Under the pieces are notes generated by a model. It saw nothing but the letters and a program-made list of their open reading frames with translations, was not told where the DNA came from and made no database searches. Positions 51,375 through 63,027 of a stretch of DNA of 64,000 bases are shown piece after piece. The translations under genes and the position numbers were made by a program. The DNA comes from Trichobilharzia regenti (lineage: Eukaryota; Platyhelminthes; Trematoda; Strigeidida; Schistosomatidae). The stretch covers positions 54,160,440 to 54,224,439 of the forward strand of contig OX235262.1 of assembly GCA_944472135.2 (NCBI GenBank). The letters run 5' to 3'. The first letter of the stretch is position 1; every line of letters starts with the position of its first letter.

Positions 51375-51685
51375 GCGATTGGCGCTATACCTGACGGGGT
51401 CCACTGAGTCAGGTAAGAGAACAGTCAGTCATCTATGACGTTGGCTGACACTTGCACAGTATGTATCGTGAATAGGCAGAAAAAGGAATTCATGAGCCAC
51501 TGGATTCCGTCTCAGTATTTCAATGCTAAATTAGCTGGCCTAGCAGTCTGAAGATATTTTGGCTTCAACCCCTGTTGGAGTTATGCGTGCATACTAAGGA
51601 AGGGTACCAAACAGAAACGGAATAGCTGTTCAGTGCTGCCTGGTTATCCAGTGGTTCTCTAACTAAGGTTAGCTTGTAGTCAAAC
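51375..51685 (+). mobile_element. SINE-C, degraded copy
   Basis: GATTGGCGCTATACCTGACGG, ATGACGTTGGCTGACACTTG, GCGTGCATACTAAGG, AACGGAATAGCTGTTCAGTGC and ATCCAGTGGTTCTCTAACTAAG. The ribozyme-like core is largely lost. Confidence 0.6.
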
Positions 51686-52014
51686 ATATGAAAAGGACTT
51701 TTTCCAAGCGGACCTCATCGACAATTATCGTTAATTGTGAAATTAAGAGACGTCGGACAACTGATGTTATTCCACAATGGAAAACTTAGATTCTGTTGTT
51801 TTCCTTTAGTAATATCCGTGCACCATACTATGAAACATCACATCAAGAAAGATTAAGTTTCACAGCAACAGGGTAATTACAAAACATCCTATCGAAATAC
51901 AAAGATCTATTTATACCTGATTTTATATGGTCAAGTTTTCAACAATGAAACATGTTAGGCAGCAAAATTATCATTTAATCAATATTGGTTAGCAGTGGAA
52001 CCAAAACTTTATTT

Positions 52015-52100
52015 TTCACCATATTATGGATGAGTCGGCTGTGTGTACCTACATCCCCCTAGAGCGATGGTATTCCCACTGAGACTTAAACACTGTACTA
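52015..52100 (-). mobile_element. Smalpha-like SINE, strongly degraded
   Basis: The minus strand reads GTCTCAGTGGGAATACCATC, then GATGTAGGTACACACAGCCG and ACTCATCC, parallel to GTGGGAAxxTATC...GCAGGTACATC...GACGAGTCC. Confidence 0.4.
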
Positions 52101-53125
52101 ACTTTTGTTAATTTGTTCCCTAACTTTGATATTTCATCTGCTACTGAGTTTGCTTCCTTCAATGAAAACACTTTTGATAGCTAGAACTCAGTTTACCTAT
52201 CTGTTTTTATTGATGAGACAATAGTAATCAGTTGACGGATGTTCATGGGAAGAATAACTTCTGGAAATATTCATTCTATGTACAAAGCTGTGAGTTTTTC
52301 TAATTTATTAATACAGCTTCAGGTATATGAAAAAGAATGGTACTTATTATCTGTCTTTATGTTTTGAGATGATTTATGGACAAATTGTGTATTTTTCAGC
52401 ACCCTCTCACTAAAAGTGCCCATTTCTTCAATAAACTTAAATTTAATACAAAAATCTTGTATATTAGTCAAAATGTACCAGAGGTTCGAGTTAATACACT
52501 CTATTTATCCAATTATTTCACCGGATAAATTCAAACAAAAGGCGGCTTGCTTAAATCCCTGATCTACCTAAATTTCCATCCAACATAACAAAGAGACTCT
52601 TCTACTTTTCCACTTGATTTAATCATCTGATTGACTGGGTGGAGGATCACTAAATAAACTCGCTCACGTTTTTAATTAGCCTTCAGCATTTCTCGAGGAA
52701 TTTGAAGGAAAATTGTCTCATAAGATAGGGTCTTGCTTCAATTGGAACAACACACTATCGCGTAATACACTGTTGGTTATAGTAACAATAATAATAATTT
52801 ACTCTATTCCGAAAACAGTACTTATAATACAGAATGGAATTTTCAGCATTTGTCACAATATGTGGCATCTGATTTACTTAAAATATAAATAAAATTAAAA
52901 ATTAAAACAAAAGTAACCAGAGATATTTGTCCACGTTTACGATATGAAGTCAAAAATATTCGAAGCATGAATTGAGATTATTAAAAATAATAATAATAAC
53001 AGTGAGCTTCATTCAATCAGTATTGCCGATTCAGTTTGGAAACTTTAGCATGTTACTATAGAGTATTGAATCTAATGTTCTGTTGATATCGTATCGTGAG
53101 GGGAAATACAAAATTAACAGTTATA
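52101..53125. other. Intergenic, no recognisable feature
   Basis: AT-rich, with short AAT repeats at about 52786 and 52988. No motif recognised. Confidence 0.45.
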
Positions 53126-53129
53126 ACAC

Positions 53130-54990
53130 AGCTTAAATTATGTTCACACTTATGAAAAAAATAAACAAGAACAAAATATTAAGAGGATTACAAATATAAG
53201 AAATACAATAACAATAAAGTTTAGTACTGTAAGGGTGGAAGAAATGGTTAATTTAGTAGTGCAAAGAAGGTTAGTTAGTTCATGCCTGACACCATTTTCA
53301 TCACATAAAGTACGTGCTAAATATGATATAGTGGAATTTTTATACTTAGACGTACATGCATAAATTCTTCTCAAAAGACTTCTTGTTTTACCTGAGGAGA
53401 CACAAGGTAGGAGCTGGGCATAGAGTGGGTGCTCAGAGTCTGACAAAATTCATTTAGCAAATTTGTTGCATGACATCAAGTTCCTATTAGTGACGGTGTC
53501 AACGATATGGCCCAATGGGATACCACTCGTCCTACTGAGTCTTCACAGTTCTACGACTGAAGAGTGTGGTGACTTGAACTGCCACACATATGTGCAAAGT
53601 TCTATGTCGAAGGCAGACAGACAGAGTTCTACGAAGTATGACATAGTCTTTTTTAAGCAATCCAGGAAAGAATAAGGGTGAACAGTAAAGAACAATAAAT
53701 AAAATACACCAGCTGACAAACTTTAAGAGGAGTGGTTGGGTTATGCCTAAGTGCCTCAACTTCTTAATGTAAAAAGTCAGACGAAATATTCTTTTAGAAG
53801 TCGCGAAGACATGGGAAGACCAGGATAGGTCAGAAGAAAGAATTAATCCAAGATACTTAACTTCAAACATGGTTTCTATATCAATATCATCAATTTTGCA
53901 CGGGTCATAGGAACCAACGGCTTCACTTAACTTTCGTTTACATCGGAAACTGAAAATAACAGTCTGATATTTGGAAGGATTTAGTTTAAGTCCATTAGAC
54001 GAAGACCATTTGCTAACTTCTGATAGAAAGCTGTTCATCTTGGCACAGTCAAGCTGGGAGTTAACAGACATTGAAATAGTTAGGTTATCGGCATACTTAA
54101 CCAAGTTCATTTCATCAGAGTGAGGTAAGTCATGCAAGAAGAAAGAAAACAGAAAAGGAGAAAGGACAGCGCCTTGAGGGACACCAGCCTCATTAAGCAA
54201 AGAAGTGGACGACTTTCCCTGATATACAATGTACTGCTTTCTTCCTGAGAAATAAAAATTCAGCCATTTGGCAACCCAACAGTCAGTGTGAGTTTCACCA
54301 AGCTTGTTTAACAAAATGTCTCTAGGTACTGAGTCGAAAGCAGATGTGTAGTCTAGGAAGGTGCAGCGAACAAATTCAGCCCTCTTGTCTAAGCTGGAGA
54401 CAATGTTATGGTACAAGACTGCAACTGCATCTAAAGTACTTCTACTATGTTTATAGGCGAATTGCTTGGGATCGTTAAAGGCTTTAAGTGAAGGTTGAAA
54501 ATTAAGTAAGAGTAACTTTTCCATAGCTTTTAGAAAAGGGGATGTAAAAGCAATAGGTCTAAATTTAAAACATATTCAAGTAGACGACTTAGGTATAGAT
54601 TCAGTTTTAATGTCCTTCCAAACGGCTGGGACGACATTTCTGGAAAAAGATTCGTTAAATATCTCCATGATAGGATGACAAAGAATGTCTGCACATTTTT
54701 TAAGAATAAAACTAGGCAAACCGTCTGGACCCAGGCTACAAGAAGGTTTAAGAGACTGAAGACATTTTAAAACATCATTTGTATTGAAACCAGGTAAGCA
54801 GGTTTCATTAACACTGGTAACACTAGAAAGTTTGGCATTTGTAGAAGAATATATGAAGATCCTGTAAAAGGAGGGAGTATTTCACAGTTAAACAGGCTTG
54901 TAACAACAGAAGGTAAGACACGGGAGCCAAGGTATATTTTCAAGTGATTACACCGCTGTTTATATATCCAAAGTTTGTATTCTTCAACCA
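53130..54990 (-). mobile_element. CR1/jockey-like LINE, 3' half
   Basis: Minus-strand reverse transcriptase in mostly one frame: LKPSCSLGPDGLPSFILKKC (about 54700), FNESFSRNVVPAVW, one in-frame stop at about 54572, RPIAFTSPFLKAMEKLL, then the 330-codon ORF, and after a frameshift near 53500 a C-terminal part with SDSEHPLYAQLLPC and a Cys/Arg-rich end. It is the longest readable transposon frame here and probably one of the younger dead copies. Assignment to CR1 or jockey-like clades is by motif style. Confidence 0.75.
53532..54524 (-). pseudogene. LINE reverse transcriptase domain, active-site residue changed
   Basis: 330 codons. Motifs in order: FAYKHSRSTLDAVAVLYHNI (RT2), CTFLDYTSAFDSVPRDIL (RT3, palm Asp present), GVPQGAVLSPFLFSFFLHDL (RT4), KYADNLTISMSV (RT5) where the usual YADD reads YADN, LKLNPSKYQT (RT6) and VKYLGLILSSDLSW (RT7). 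The YADD to YADN change removes one catalytic Asp, and a stop and frameshift lie on either side, so it should not be functional. Confidence 0.8.
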
Positions 54991-55399
54991 ATCACTGAGC
55001 GTGTGATTTTAGTTTACACCAAACGACAAGAAAAAGAATGTCCAAATATACATAGTATTCTGTTGCTGATGCAGTATGTAACTGTGGGAATAGTATTCTG
55101 TCTCTAACATCAAATACAATGTTCAAATAGATATGTCGCATTCTGTTGCTAGCGCCGAATTGAACTGTAGGTGAGAATCATATTCCATAGGCATACATTA
55201 TCTGTATCACACCACCCCAAGCTGAGAATTTTGTATTTTGTTTAAAAATAATGTATGAAATGAAGTTGTTATTATTAATAAGAACAGCCTGTACAGAATA
55301 ACATGAATTTATTCTATTTTGACGGGTTTTCTTCAGTTGCGTGCAACCTGAGTAATAAAATACATAAGCAGTCATTGTGACATAACTTCATATTAATAT

Positions 55400-56330
55400 A
55401 TGTGTAAAACCTGAGCACTGTGGTATTAAGTAATTCCATATTAGTTTGTTTATTAGATGTATCACACAGTTAATGAAACAGTATTATTTACTGGATGACA
55501 CAGTTTCGAACAAAATTTATTCTTCATAATCATATCTTCAATTATAGTCACACGACTTCGAAACTTGAGTTTTATAGTTTTCTTTGTCTTCTTTTTGTAG
55601 TCATATGGGTAGTAGAATTTTCCAGATGTCTGGGTGGACAGGTGTTGAATCATTCCTATTCAAGACAGGTATTTGGAGTTGATTCGATAAACAAAGCTTC
55701 TGTTATCAATCTCTCCCTCCACCCTGCTACTGAATTAGATTTTAAAACTGTCATCCTATCCCATCTTATTTTATGGTTGTGTGTAATTGTATGTAGTGCT
55801 ATAGCTGAACTACTCTCTAGATTTCTTATCTTATTCGGGTCAAGTAATCTAGATTTAGCTAGGTTTTTATGTTCGGATAGATTGACTGCACCTGTTCTAC
55901 TAGTTTGACCTATGTATTTGACCTGACAATCGTTGCAGGCAGGGTATCAGATAAACTAAATTGTTTTAAAGGCTCCACAGGATGGATCCTTCAACCGACA
56001 AAGCTTGTTTCTAATTGAGTTTGTTAGTGGTTTGAATACCACTTTTATTCCTGCCTTGTTAAGAATTCTGCGTAAGGTTCCCGAGGTTCCTTACTTGTAT
56101 GAAATTACTAGTGATGATTTAGATTCCTTATTGTTGGTGCCGTCATTATTATTATTACCATTATTATTATTATCACTATTATTGTTATCATTATTACTAT
56201 TATCACTATAGTTATTACGATTATTAATTTTATTTTTACATTTCCTTACATATTTCCTGACTAATTTACACGGGTAATTAATAAGTTTCAAGGCCTCTGA
56301 CATAATTTCGGCAAATTTTGACTGAATAAA
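55400..56330 (-). mobile_element. PLE linker, GIY-YIG endonuclease and tail
   Basis: Minus strand: repetitive Asn-rich stretch (56125-56230, ATT/TTA repeats), VISYK, FNRQNSRQE-like, then ACNDCQVKYIGQTSRTGAVN (about 55925), LSEHKNLAKSR, LDPNKIRNLESSSAIALHTI, WRERLITEALFIESTPNTC, and the tail DSTPVHPDIWKILLP to the end near 55440 (GTGATACATC). The endonuclease frame is nearly clean; no reverse transcriptase is attached. Confidence 0.75.
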
Positions 56331-57239
56331 AAGTTCATTTAATTAGCAGACAAAGTACAAATTATATCGAAAGCAAGAATAACCAATTACGCTAAAAATA
56401 CATATTTTAGATATTGTAAACAGAAATTTCTGAAATTCAGGGTAATTCACAAATATGAGTGGGCATGTTTATTTAGTGATGTGAAGGGCTGGCTATTCAA
56501 GAAAAATGAAAGAGACCAAAGCACACAAAGGTATTTAAAAAATTAGTAAGAAAATATGTGAATGGAAATATTTAGCTACGTCATAAAAATGAGATTAAAA
56601 TGCAACGTGTTAAAGGGAAAAGTTCAGTGCTTACCAAGATAATAATAAGCTGGTCTCTTCCTGAGCACAGATGATGAGGATAGCTTCAACAGTTCGAAGT
56701 AATCATGAGGCGGTTTGTCTATTTTTGTATCTCAAGACATAACTTGAAATTTACATTTAAACATTTTCTTACTAATTATATTAAGACCTTGGTGTTCCTT
56801 AACCTCTTCCATTTTTTCTGCATGCCAATTCACATGACTACGTAAGCATCTCTACCTGTGTTGTAAATTCCCGTAAATTCCGGAACGTTCTTCTCATTAC
56901 AGTGCATACTATCTGTATTTTGAGCATAACTCGTTGTTCTTGCCTTCTGTACAATTTGTACTTTGTCCCTACTTTTGTCATGTTATTCTACTCAGTCGAA
57001 ATGTGTCTGGATTATGTCAGATGACTGCTTGTGTATTTTATTATGCAAGTTATATGCGGTTGAAGAAAAGCCTATGAAATCGGATGAATCCATTTCGACA
57101 AAGCGAGAGGGAATAAATTTACAGGATAGAAATAGCTTATGTTGTTTACTTCATAAATTTTTATTAGCTGCTATCAGCTTTAAAAGTGGCTTAAGTTATT
57201 ATGAATACAAAAATGCATAACAGAACTTAAAAATTATTT

Positions 57240-57710
57240 CAACTTAGTTGTCACAGTTGTAAAGCAAGAGATATGAATACAGAAAGATATTTAATAATCT
57301 GTTCCCATTCTTCAATGCTCAGTCAGCAACTGAAGGATGTCTTACCTAACCCTAGCTCTACTTCATGCATATACTATTTCAGCTGTTGCTCCTATGGTTC
57401 TAAATATATAGGGCGTACGATTAGGCAGATTCTTCTACGGGTTCAGGAACACTAACCAGCTTGGTTCAGCAAGAAGGAAATTGAGTGCATAAAAAGCTCA
57501 GTTCTGTCACACTTGGTCGATACTGGACATCGCATCGACGCCAACAAAGCCTTTCGGATTATATACTGAATCCCGAAGTTGTTATCACGTACAGTTCACT
57601 TACAGCTCCTGCACATAGGCGAAGCTGTTGCAACAAGATCGACTGAACCAGAACTTTGTATCCAAAAAGAACACGTCCAGACGCTGTTCCTATCATGGCC
57701 GAACTTGGAT
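57240..57710 (+). mobile_element. PLE GIY-YIG endonuclease
   Basis: SQQLKDVLPNPSSTSCIYYF, SCCSYGSKYIGRTIRQILLR, VQEH then a stop (57453), followed by KKEIECIKSSVLSHLVDTGH, RIDANKAFRIIY, a stop, and in another frame EAVATRSTEPELCIQKEHV to FLSWPNLD. It is the longer relative of 43059-43250. Confidence 0.7.
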
Positions 57711-58037
57711 TAATGATTCTTTTTCTAACCAAGAGTTCCTCTCCCCCTTAACCTTCTTCGGTTCTCTTTACTTTGCTGATTATTACAATTATTATTATTC
57801 GCTATAATTTATGCCCTTTATGCAAACATTCTCTCAATTCTATCGAATTTCCATTAATACTATCTTGACTAATTATTAGTAACATTATTTCTCTCCTCAA
57901 TATTTGTTTCCACCTGTTTCATTTCACTTATCGGTTATTTGATGATGAACATCTCATTGCAGTTTTACAATCCCCTATTTAATACATACTGTTTGTACTA
58001 ACCACTCTCCTGACAGCTTTTATAACCTTGAACTGAC

Positions 58038-58826
58038 CTCAGTAGTTGTCATTCCATATACAGCGGAGACGTTACAAGTGTACTCAATAAGCTCAACATC
58101 AGAGTTTTCTTCAAAACATCAGACACGCACACTATAAAGCAACCTTGTCCATATAAAAGACCAAATCCCTGAAGACTATCAATCTAATTGTGTCTATAAA
58201 ATAAAATTCTCTGAATATGATGCAATATACATCTAACAACTATCGCTAGGAGTCAAGATCAGAAGCAACGAACACCGTAGAGTCGCCTCTGTTCGACCAC
58301 CGAGAAATCCAGTTGAACTAGAAAAACCTGAAAAATCATGAGGCCACAAAATTGATTTTGACAATAGTGAAATCATCATCCGGAAAAAGCATTTCAGAAA
58401 TCACAAAGAACGTCTAATATCAGAAGCACTTCATATCAAATGGAATCCAAGTTGCCTGAATAGGAATGATGGATTGAAGCAGAATTAGACCTGGTTACAA
58501 CACCCCGTCCCCCATGAAGTGACAAAATCAACAAGAATGCGATAAGCATTTCCATTATGTAAACACACACTGCTTTTATAATTGTACACACTTAGCGAAT
58601 CCAAAAATCTACACCTGATTTTGTTATCTTTACCAATTGGCCAACTTGACAACGAAAGATTACCCCATGCTGAGGAAAGATGTTTAAGTTGTTATACATA
58701 TGCTAAGATTTTGTAAATTCTGGTTTAATATACTTTTATAAATCTATTAGCATTAAATAAGAAAACGTCAGTAAAAGCAATATCGTTTTGTTCTTCATTC
58801 ATTGGGAAATACAGTAAAAACCTTTA
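58038..58826 (+). mobile_element. PLE fragment inserted in copy 2 of the duplicated segment
   Basis: A direct repeat TTGAACTGAC flanks it (58028-58037 and 58827-58836). Broken frames give VVVIPYTAETLQVYSIS, HQTRTL, DQIPEDYQSNCVYKIKFS, EYDAIYI, GVKIRSNEHRRV, GHKIDFDNSEIIIRKKHFRN, HKERLISEALHIKWN and a stop: linker plus endonuclease of a PLE. Confidence 0.75.
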
Positions 58827-59064
58827 TTGAACTGACGTGTTAATTTCTTCCTACCCCACATTCTGCGAATCTATTATGACTAATCACCACCATTGTCTGC
58901 CATTTTACAATATTTTGTAATCGATTTAAGCCTAGCACGTTTGTCATACAAATAATATTTATTTTGACACCCCATAACTAATCTGTTATTCTATGTTAAA
59001 AATGCATTCGCTGTATAATTGGCCATTATTGTAACGACAACAAACAAATATTATATTTTTTAAA

Positions 59065-59290
59065 ATTGAACTTTAGATTTTCCTGTCGATTGATTGGACC
59101 GAAGTACTCGTGGCCCAAGTGGTCTAGTGGATAACGCTTTGGCGTTTGAAACTATAGGCACTGGGTTCGAGCCTCTGTGGGAACATTATCATTCACTGAG
59201 AAATGCAGGTACATCTAGATGACGAGTCCCTAATTTGACGATGTGCGCATCCTGGATTCCACTGCTAGTCACCATCCGCCAGCTAAATGT
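59065..59290 (+). mobile_element. Smalpha-like SINE with decayed hammerhead, most complete copy
   Basis: tRNA-like head TGGCCCAAGTGGTCTAGTGG (A box, about 59113), TTTGGCGTTTGAAACTATAGG, B box GGGTTCGAGCC (59163), then the ribozyme region 59206-59265: CAGGTACATCTAGATGACGAG, TCCCTAATTTGACGATG, TGCGCATCCTGGATTCC. Core CTGATGA reads ATGACGA and GAAA reads GATG, so probably inactive; stem III palindrome TGCGCA and the cleavage-site side are kept. Confidence 0.8.
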
Positions 59291-59401
59291 TATATATTAT
59301 AATTGTAAGAATCTGAAGAGGAATTGTTGAAAAGAATATTCTTCGTTCAGATTGACTTTTAGTTAATAATTTAATAACCAAAGATCATTTGAACTCATTT
59401 T

Positions 59402-59583
59402 TTTTATTACAGCTTGATTCTACACTGTATTTTCGGTACAAGTATGGAATTTTCAGCATGTGATATCGCTATCCCAAATTTTGCAGGCCGACCATTGATA
59501 TCAGGTGTGCATTGGTAGGGGATCGAACCTTGGACCATGTTCATGGTCAGCGAGAGGCCTAACCACTGTGCCACCGACGCACA
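59402..59583 (-). mobile_element. tRNA-derived SINE, family A
   Basis: Plus strand TTACAGCTTGATTC, GTACAAGTATGGAATTTTCAGC, AGGCCGACCATTGATATC, antisense B box GATCGAACCTTGG (about 59520) and GTGCCACCGACGCAC. Confidence 0.75.
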
Positions 59584-59669
59584 TGGAAGGTTTGAGAGAT
59601 GGGAGGGTGTTAATGAATAGAAGTGGTAAATAGAAGTAAAATTACAGAGGAAACAAAATCAAATATTTC

Positions 59670-59960
59670 AAGTGTTGGTTTGTAGGGATTTGATTGGTTT
59701 ACAGGATTTCATCATGAGCTGACATTTGTTAGAGAACCATTGGAAAACATGGGATTACTGGACGGCTGTTTCGTCCTAGTTTGGGACTCTTCATCAGTAC
59801 GCACCCACACCACGAGGTTCGAACCCAGGACCTTATGGTTACAAGGGTTATACCATTAAGCCAATGGGAACCGATCCAATAGCCTATGAATTCTAACTTC
59901 TGCCAATTCACGACATAGCGCGACCCCTAGCCAATGTCTTCAGCGAGTATTTGTCAATCA
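59670..59960 (-). mobile_element. SINE-C copy with the cleanest ribozyme-like core
   Basis: Plus strand: AGGATTTCATCATGAGCTGACA, then 59754-59814 (antisense of GTGCGTACTGATGAAGAG, TCCCAAACTAGGACGAAAC, AGCCGTCCAGTAATCCC), antisense B box GGTTCGAACCC at about 59816, tRNA-like ATACCATTAAGCCAATGGG and CCAATTCACGACATAGCGC. Confidence 0.75.
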
Positions 59961-60589
59961 AATAAATTGACAAAATCAATAATGAGTTAAGCTAAGTGAG
60001 TTATGATCAAGAAAAGTTGTAATTTAACAACACACAGAAACAGAAAAGGACCTCTAGTTTTCAGGGTAGTTCAAGATTAGACACACTAACTTTATGTATA
60101 CAGAGTTTATGTTCATATCGACTGACAGAAATTATTTCTGCTTCTGTTTTTGTCAACACCCTTTTTGATTACAACTCACTGAGTTGAACTCACAGTTTAT
60201 CTTCCAAATTACTCAATTTCCGATTCACTCCTTTCTCACTTTCTAACACCTTATGTAGAAACAAATCCTGGCTGTTAGATTATCAACTAGCATGTAGTCA
60301 TATCTTTTGTGCCGCCAATGTGTACCTTGGGTTGAGCTCATTTTTGAAGTGTGCATGTATTTTTGCATTTATGACAGCTTACGTCATGCTTAAGGCTGGT
60401 GGTAGCTGATGAAAAGCCATATGATAAAAACCTAACTATTTTTTTCGCTTAGAGTATGTTCGTTCAAATTAATGGAGGGGAATGGTTATATGAAATCTAT
60501 TTTATACAGCAGAAGCTTTTCGTGTTTCGTTATTCACACTATTTTGTTTGCCAGGAATATAACTAACAAACTCCATATTTCAGCAGAAT
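59961..60589. other. Intergenic, no recognisable feature
   Basis: No repeat or coding motif recognised. Confidence 0.45.
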
Positions 60590-60715
60590 TACTTCTGAAG
60601 AGTCCCAAACTAGGACGAAACAGCCGTGGAGTACTCTCATATTTTCCAATGGCTTTCTAACCGGCTTCACCTGATGATGAAATCTTGTAAGCAATCAAAT
60701 CCATGCAAACCAAAA
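60590..60715 (+). mobile_element. SINE-C 3' fragment
   Basis: CTTCTGAAGAGTCCCAAACT, AGGACGAAACAGCCGTGGAG, TACTCTC, CCAATGGCTTTCTAACCGGC and GATGATGAAATCTTGTAAGC. Confidence 0.65.
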
Positions 60716-62219
60716 CTTGAAACTCCACATTATTCAAACAGATCACTTTACAGAAGCCCACCAATTAAAATAAAACGTCAGTAGGTGTCAGCTTGTCAGG
60801 GATCCTGAACCTGGTTCTTATTTCTCTTAGTATATATTAATACAGTACGTTTACAACTATAGGGAAACTTAAATGCTCTTACTTAACTTGTTGATCATAC
60901 TGTGTATTGGGTTGATAACATTTTATTAATACATTTCGGGCCATCAGTCAAACAGTCAAGAAAGTAGCTATTTCCTTGATCTATATTTCATTGGTGACAT
61001 TAACAGATCTCTTCAAGAAATACAATTTGTAGATCCTGAAAAAATAGACAAGCACAAGTGTTTCCCTAAAAGAAATTAATCAGTTTCCCAAGTTAACTAC
61101 ACTAGTTCAACAAACAGTTTGATTTTTTGGTTAGCTTGTTGTTCATTTAGATTTACAGTTCTAATTATCAAAAAAGTTATTGTAAGCATGCTCAATTTAA
61201 TTAGGCCTACTGCTCAAAATACTTTGTAAACTACACATACGGTTCAGTTGCGATCTCCCATCAACGGACTTCAACATTTTGCTTAGCCAGCAGTTGGCGA
61301 TGTAAATACAGAAGGTTTGGAGTGACGGAGTGTTCGTGATTTGTTGGTTGTTTTCTGTACTGACTAGAATTATCCTCCAGGCAACTGATCACTTGGAAAA
61401 TATTTACAACACTGAGATAGACACATAAGTCAAAATTTAACTGCAACACTAACAACCTTTATTACTGACAATGCAGAGCATACGCAAATCGTTAAGACAT
61501 CAACAGAAATTAAAACCATAATGCAATAATCACTATCTGACTGATTGCAACAGTCATGACCTTACGGCTAACAGTGATCGTTAGTCCATCAAAACAGGCC
61601 AGCAATCTTCAACCAATGAAATATATAGCACCTCAAATGAAACTTTGAAGCTCACTCCTAAAGCCAAATATTCCTCCGCCTGTGTAGATTGGTGTTGCTT
61701 AGATTACATTGAAAATATCAATAAGATATTATATAACTATGTGAATACTATTCAGGATTTTATTTTGTAGTATTAAATTTGTATTTGATTCTCATTGACT
61801 CCCACGCATTCGTACGCACACACGCACATACACGACGTTTACGCATTCCAATAAGTCATGCATTTCTCAATAAAGTACCGTGCAATGTAGAAATAAGGTT
61901 AATATACTTAAATCCACTACTATATTTCATAATTTATCTCAGATTTATAAAACTTTAATGGAGAAATTATTAGTTGTTTTATTTTGGTTTTCTTAAATAT
62001 GACGTGACTTTATTTAACTTAACAACTAGAGGCTTTTAGTATTGTATTTTCTGAGCCTTCGTAGTCCTTTTGGACAACAATTTCAGTACTAATTTCAATG
62101 ACCAGCAGGATAATGAATGCGTCATAGCTAAACCATCCAGCTCAAGAAACATTAGAATACCATCAACAATCACTGGAGTTAAAAGGCTGCATTTTTAAAA
62201 TAAAGCTAACTATTAAAAC
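60716..62219. other. Intergenic, no recognisable feature
   Basis: AT-rich, with a short CACA/ACGC-rich patch at about 61815-61838. No gene or known repeat recognised. Confidence 0.5.
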
Positions 62220-62505
62220 AGTAAGACTGGCCTTTATTGATTTGAAATCCGTGTGTGTAAATCTACCCTAGTCACTATGAAGAACAAGATCAGGATCTAC
62301 AACAGTAATGTCAGGTTATTGATTCTACATTCTTCAGAGACATGGTTTGTCGTAAGAAGCATTTCCAGCTGGCTGCACATCTCCACCAACAGCCTCCTTC
62401 ACTGGTCTGATACTGAAAATTATACAGTCGGTCGGAAAGGGCAAGCAACAAGGAATGTTGTCCGGTGACAAATCAACCAAAAACAAACTGATCAACAACT
62501 ATACT
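62220..62505 (+). mobile_element. RTE-like LINE fragment
   Basis: One frame reads KNKIRIYNSNVRLLILHSSE then TWF, equivalent to the TKIRIFNTNVKSVLLYGSETW block of RTE-like elements; then VVRSISSWLHISTNSLLHW. It is short and degraded. Confidence 0.55.
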
Positions 62506-63027
62506 GAATGACGGAATGTACACATTGGGTCATAGGAGTAATTAAGAAGACAATTGCAGCGAAGAAAATTTTCTTTTCGAAGAAGTCATCATCTAGGCTG
62601 TACATTCATGTATTTATATCAGATGGATGGGAAAGTTCCAGAATAATTTCCGGTTAAGGGTCAAATTAATAAAAATTACAATTAGGAATAAGAATGCCAT
62701 AATAAACAGGGGGACAGATAAAACTCAAACAAAGTAGCATCATAATTACTAAGAAGATTGTCATATTGTGCAATTGGGTGTTAGAAATGTAGAAATAGCA
62801 AAATAGACAGGATGTTTGGATAAAAAACTAATGTGACGAATAACTGTTTATGCGATCGGGGATTAAATTTGTAGAAATAGTAAAATGACAAAATAAACAC
62901 TAAGCTCGGGTATGAAAATATGGTAGTGTAAATGGGGATTAAGAAAAAACTTAAAAATAACGTGAATAAACAGGAAGTTTAGATAAAAAAAGGCGATGGG
63001 ATGGTCATTACTGAAAAAATAACCTGT
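62506..63027. other. Sequence downstream of an antisense PLE
   Basis: A/G-rich, probably part of the 3' region of the PLE at 63028; no motif recognised. Confidence 0.35.

Larger units (their letters stand above)
57531..59372 (+). repeat. Duplicated segment, copy 2 (partner 43059-44625)
   Basis: The homologous parts are 57531-58037, about 58837-59064 and about 59291-59372. They are separated by a PLE piece (58038-58826) and an Smalpha-like SINE (59065-59290). It has no LTR at the position where copy 1 carries two nested ones. Confidence 0.8.

Noticed and set aside
56125..56230. ATT/TTA microsatellite as a CRISPR-like or regulatory array
   Set aside because: It is a simple trinucleotide repeat inside a PLE, coding for an Asn-rich stretch; no regular spacers.
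59109..59180. Genuine tRNA gene
   Set aside because: A and B boxes are present but the sequence runs straight into the Smalpha ribozyme region and lacks a full cloverleaf; it is a SINE head. The same holds for the other tRNA-like heads.
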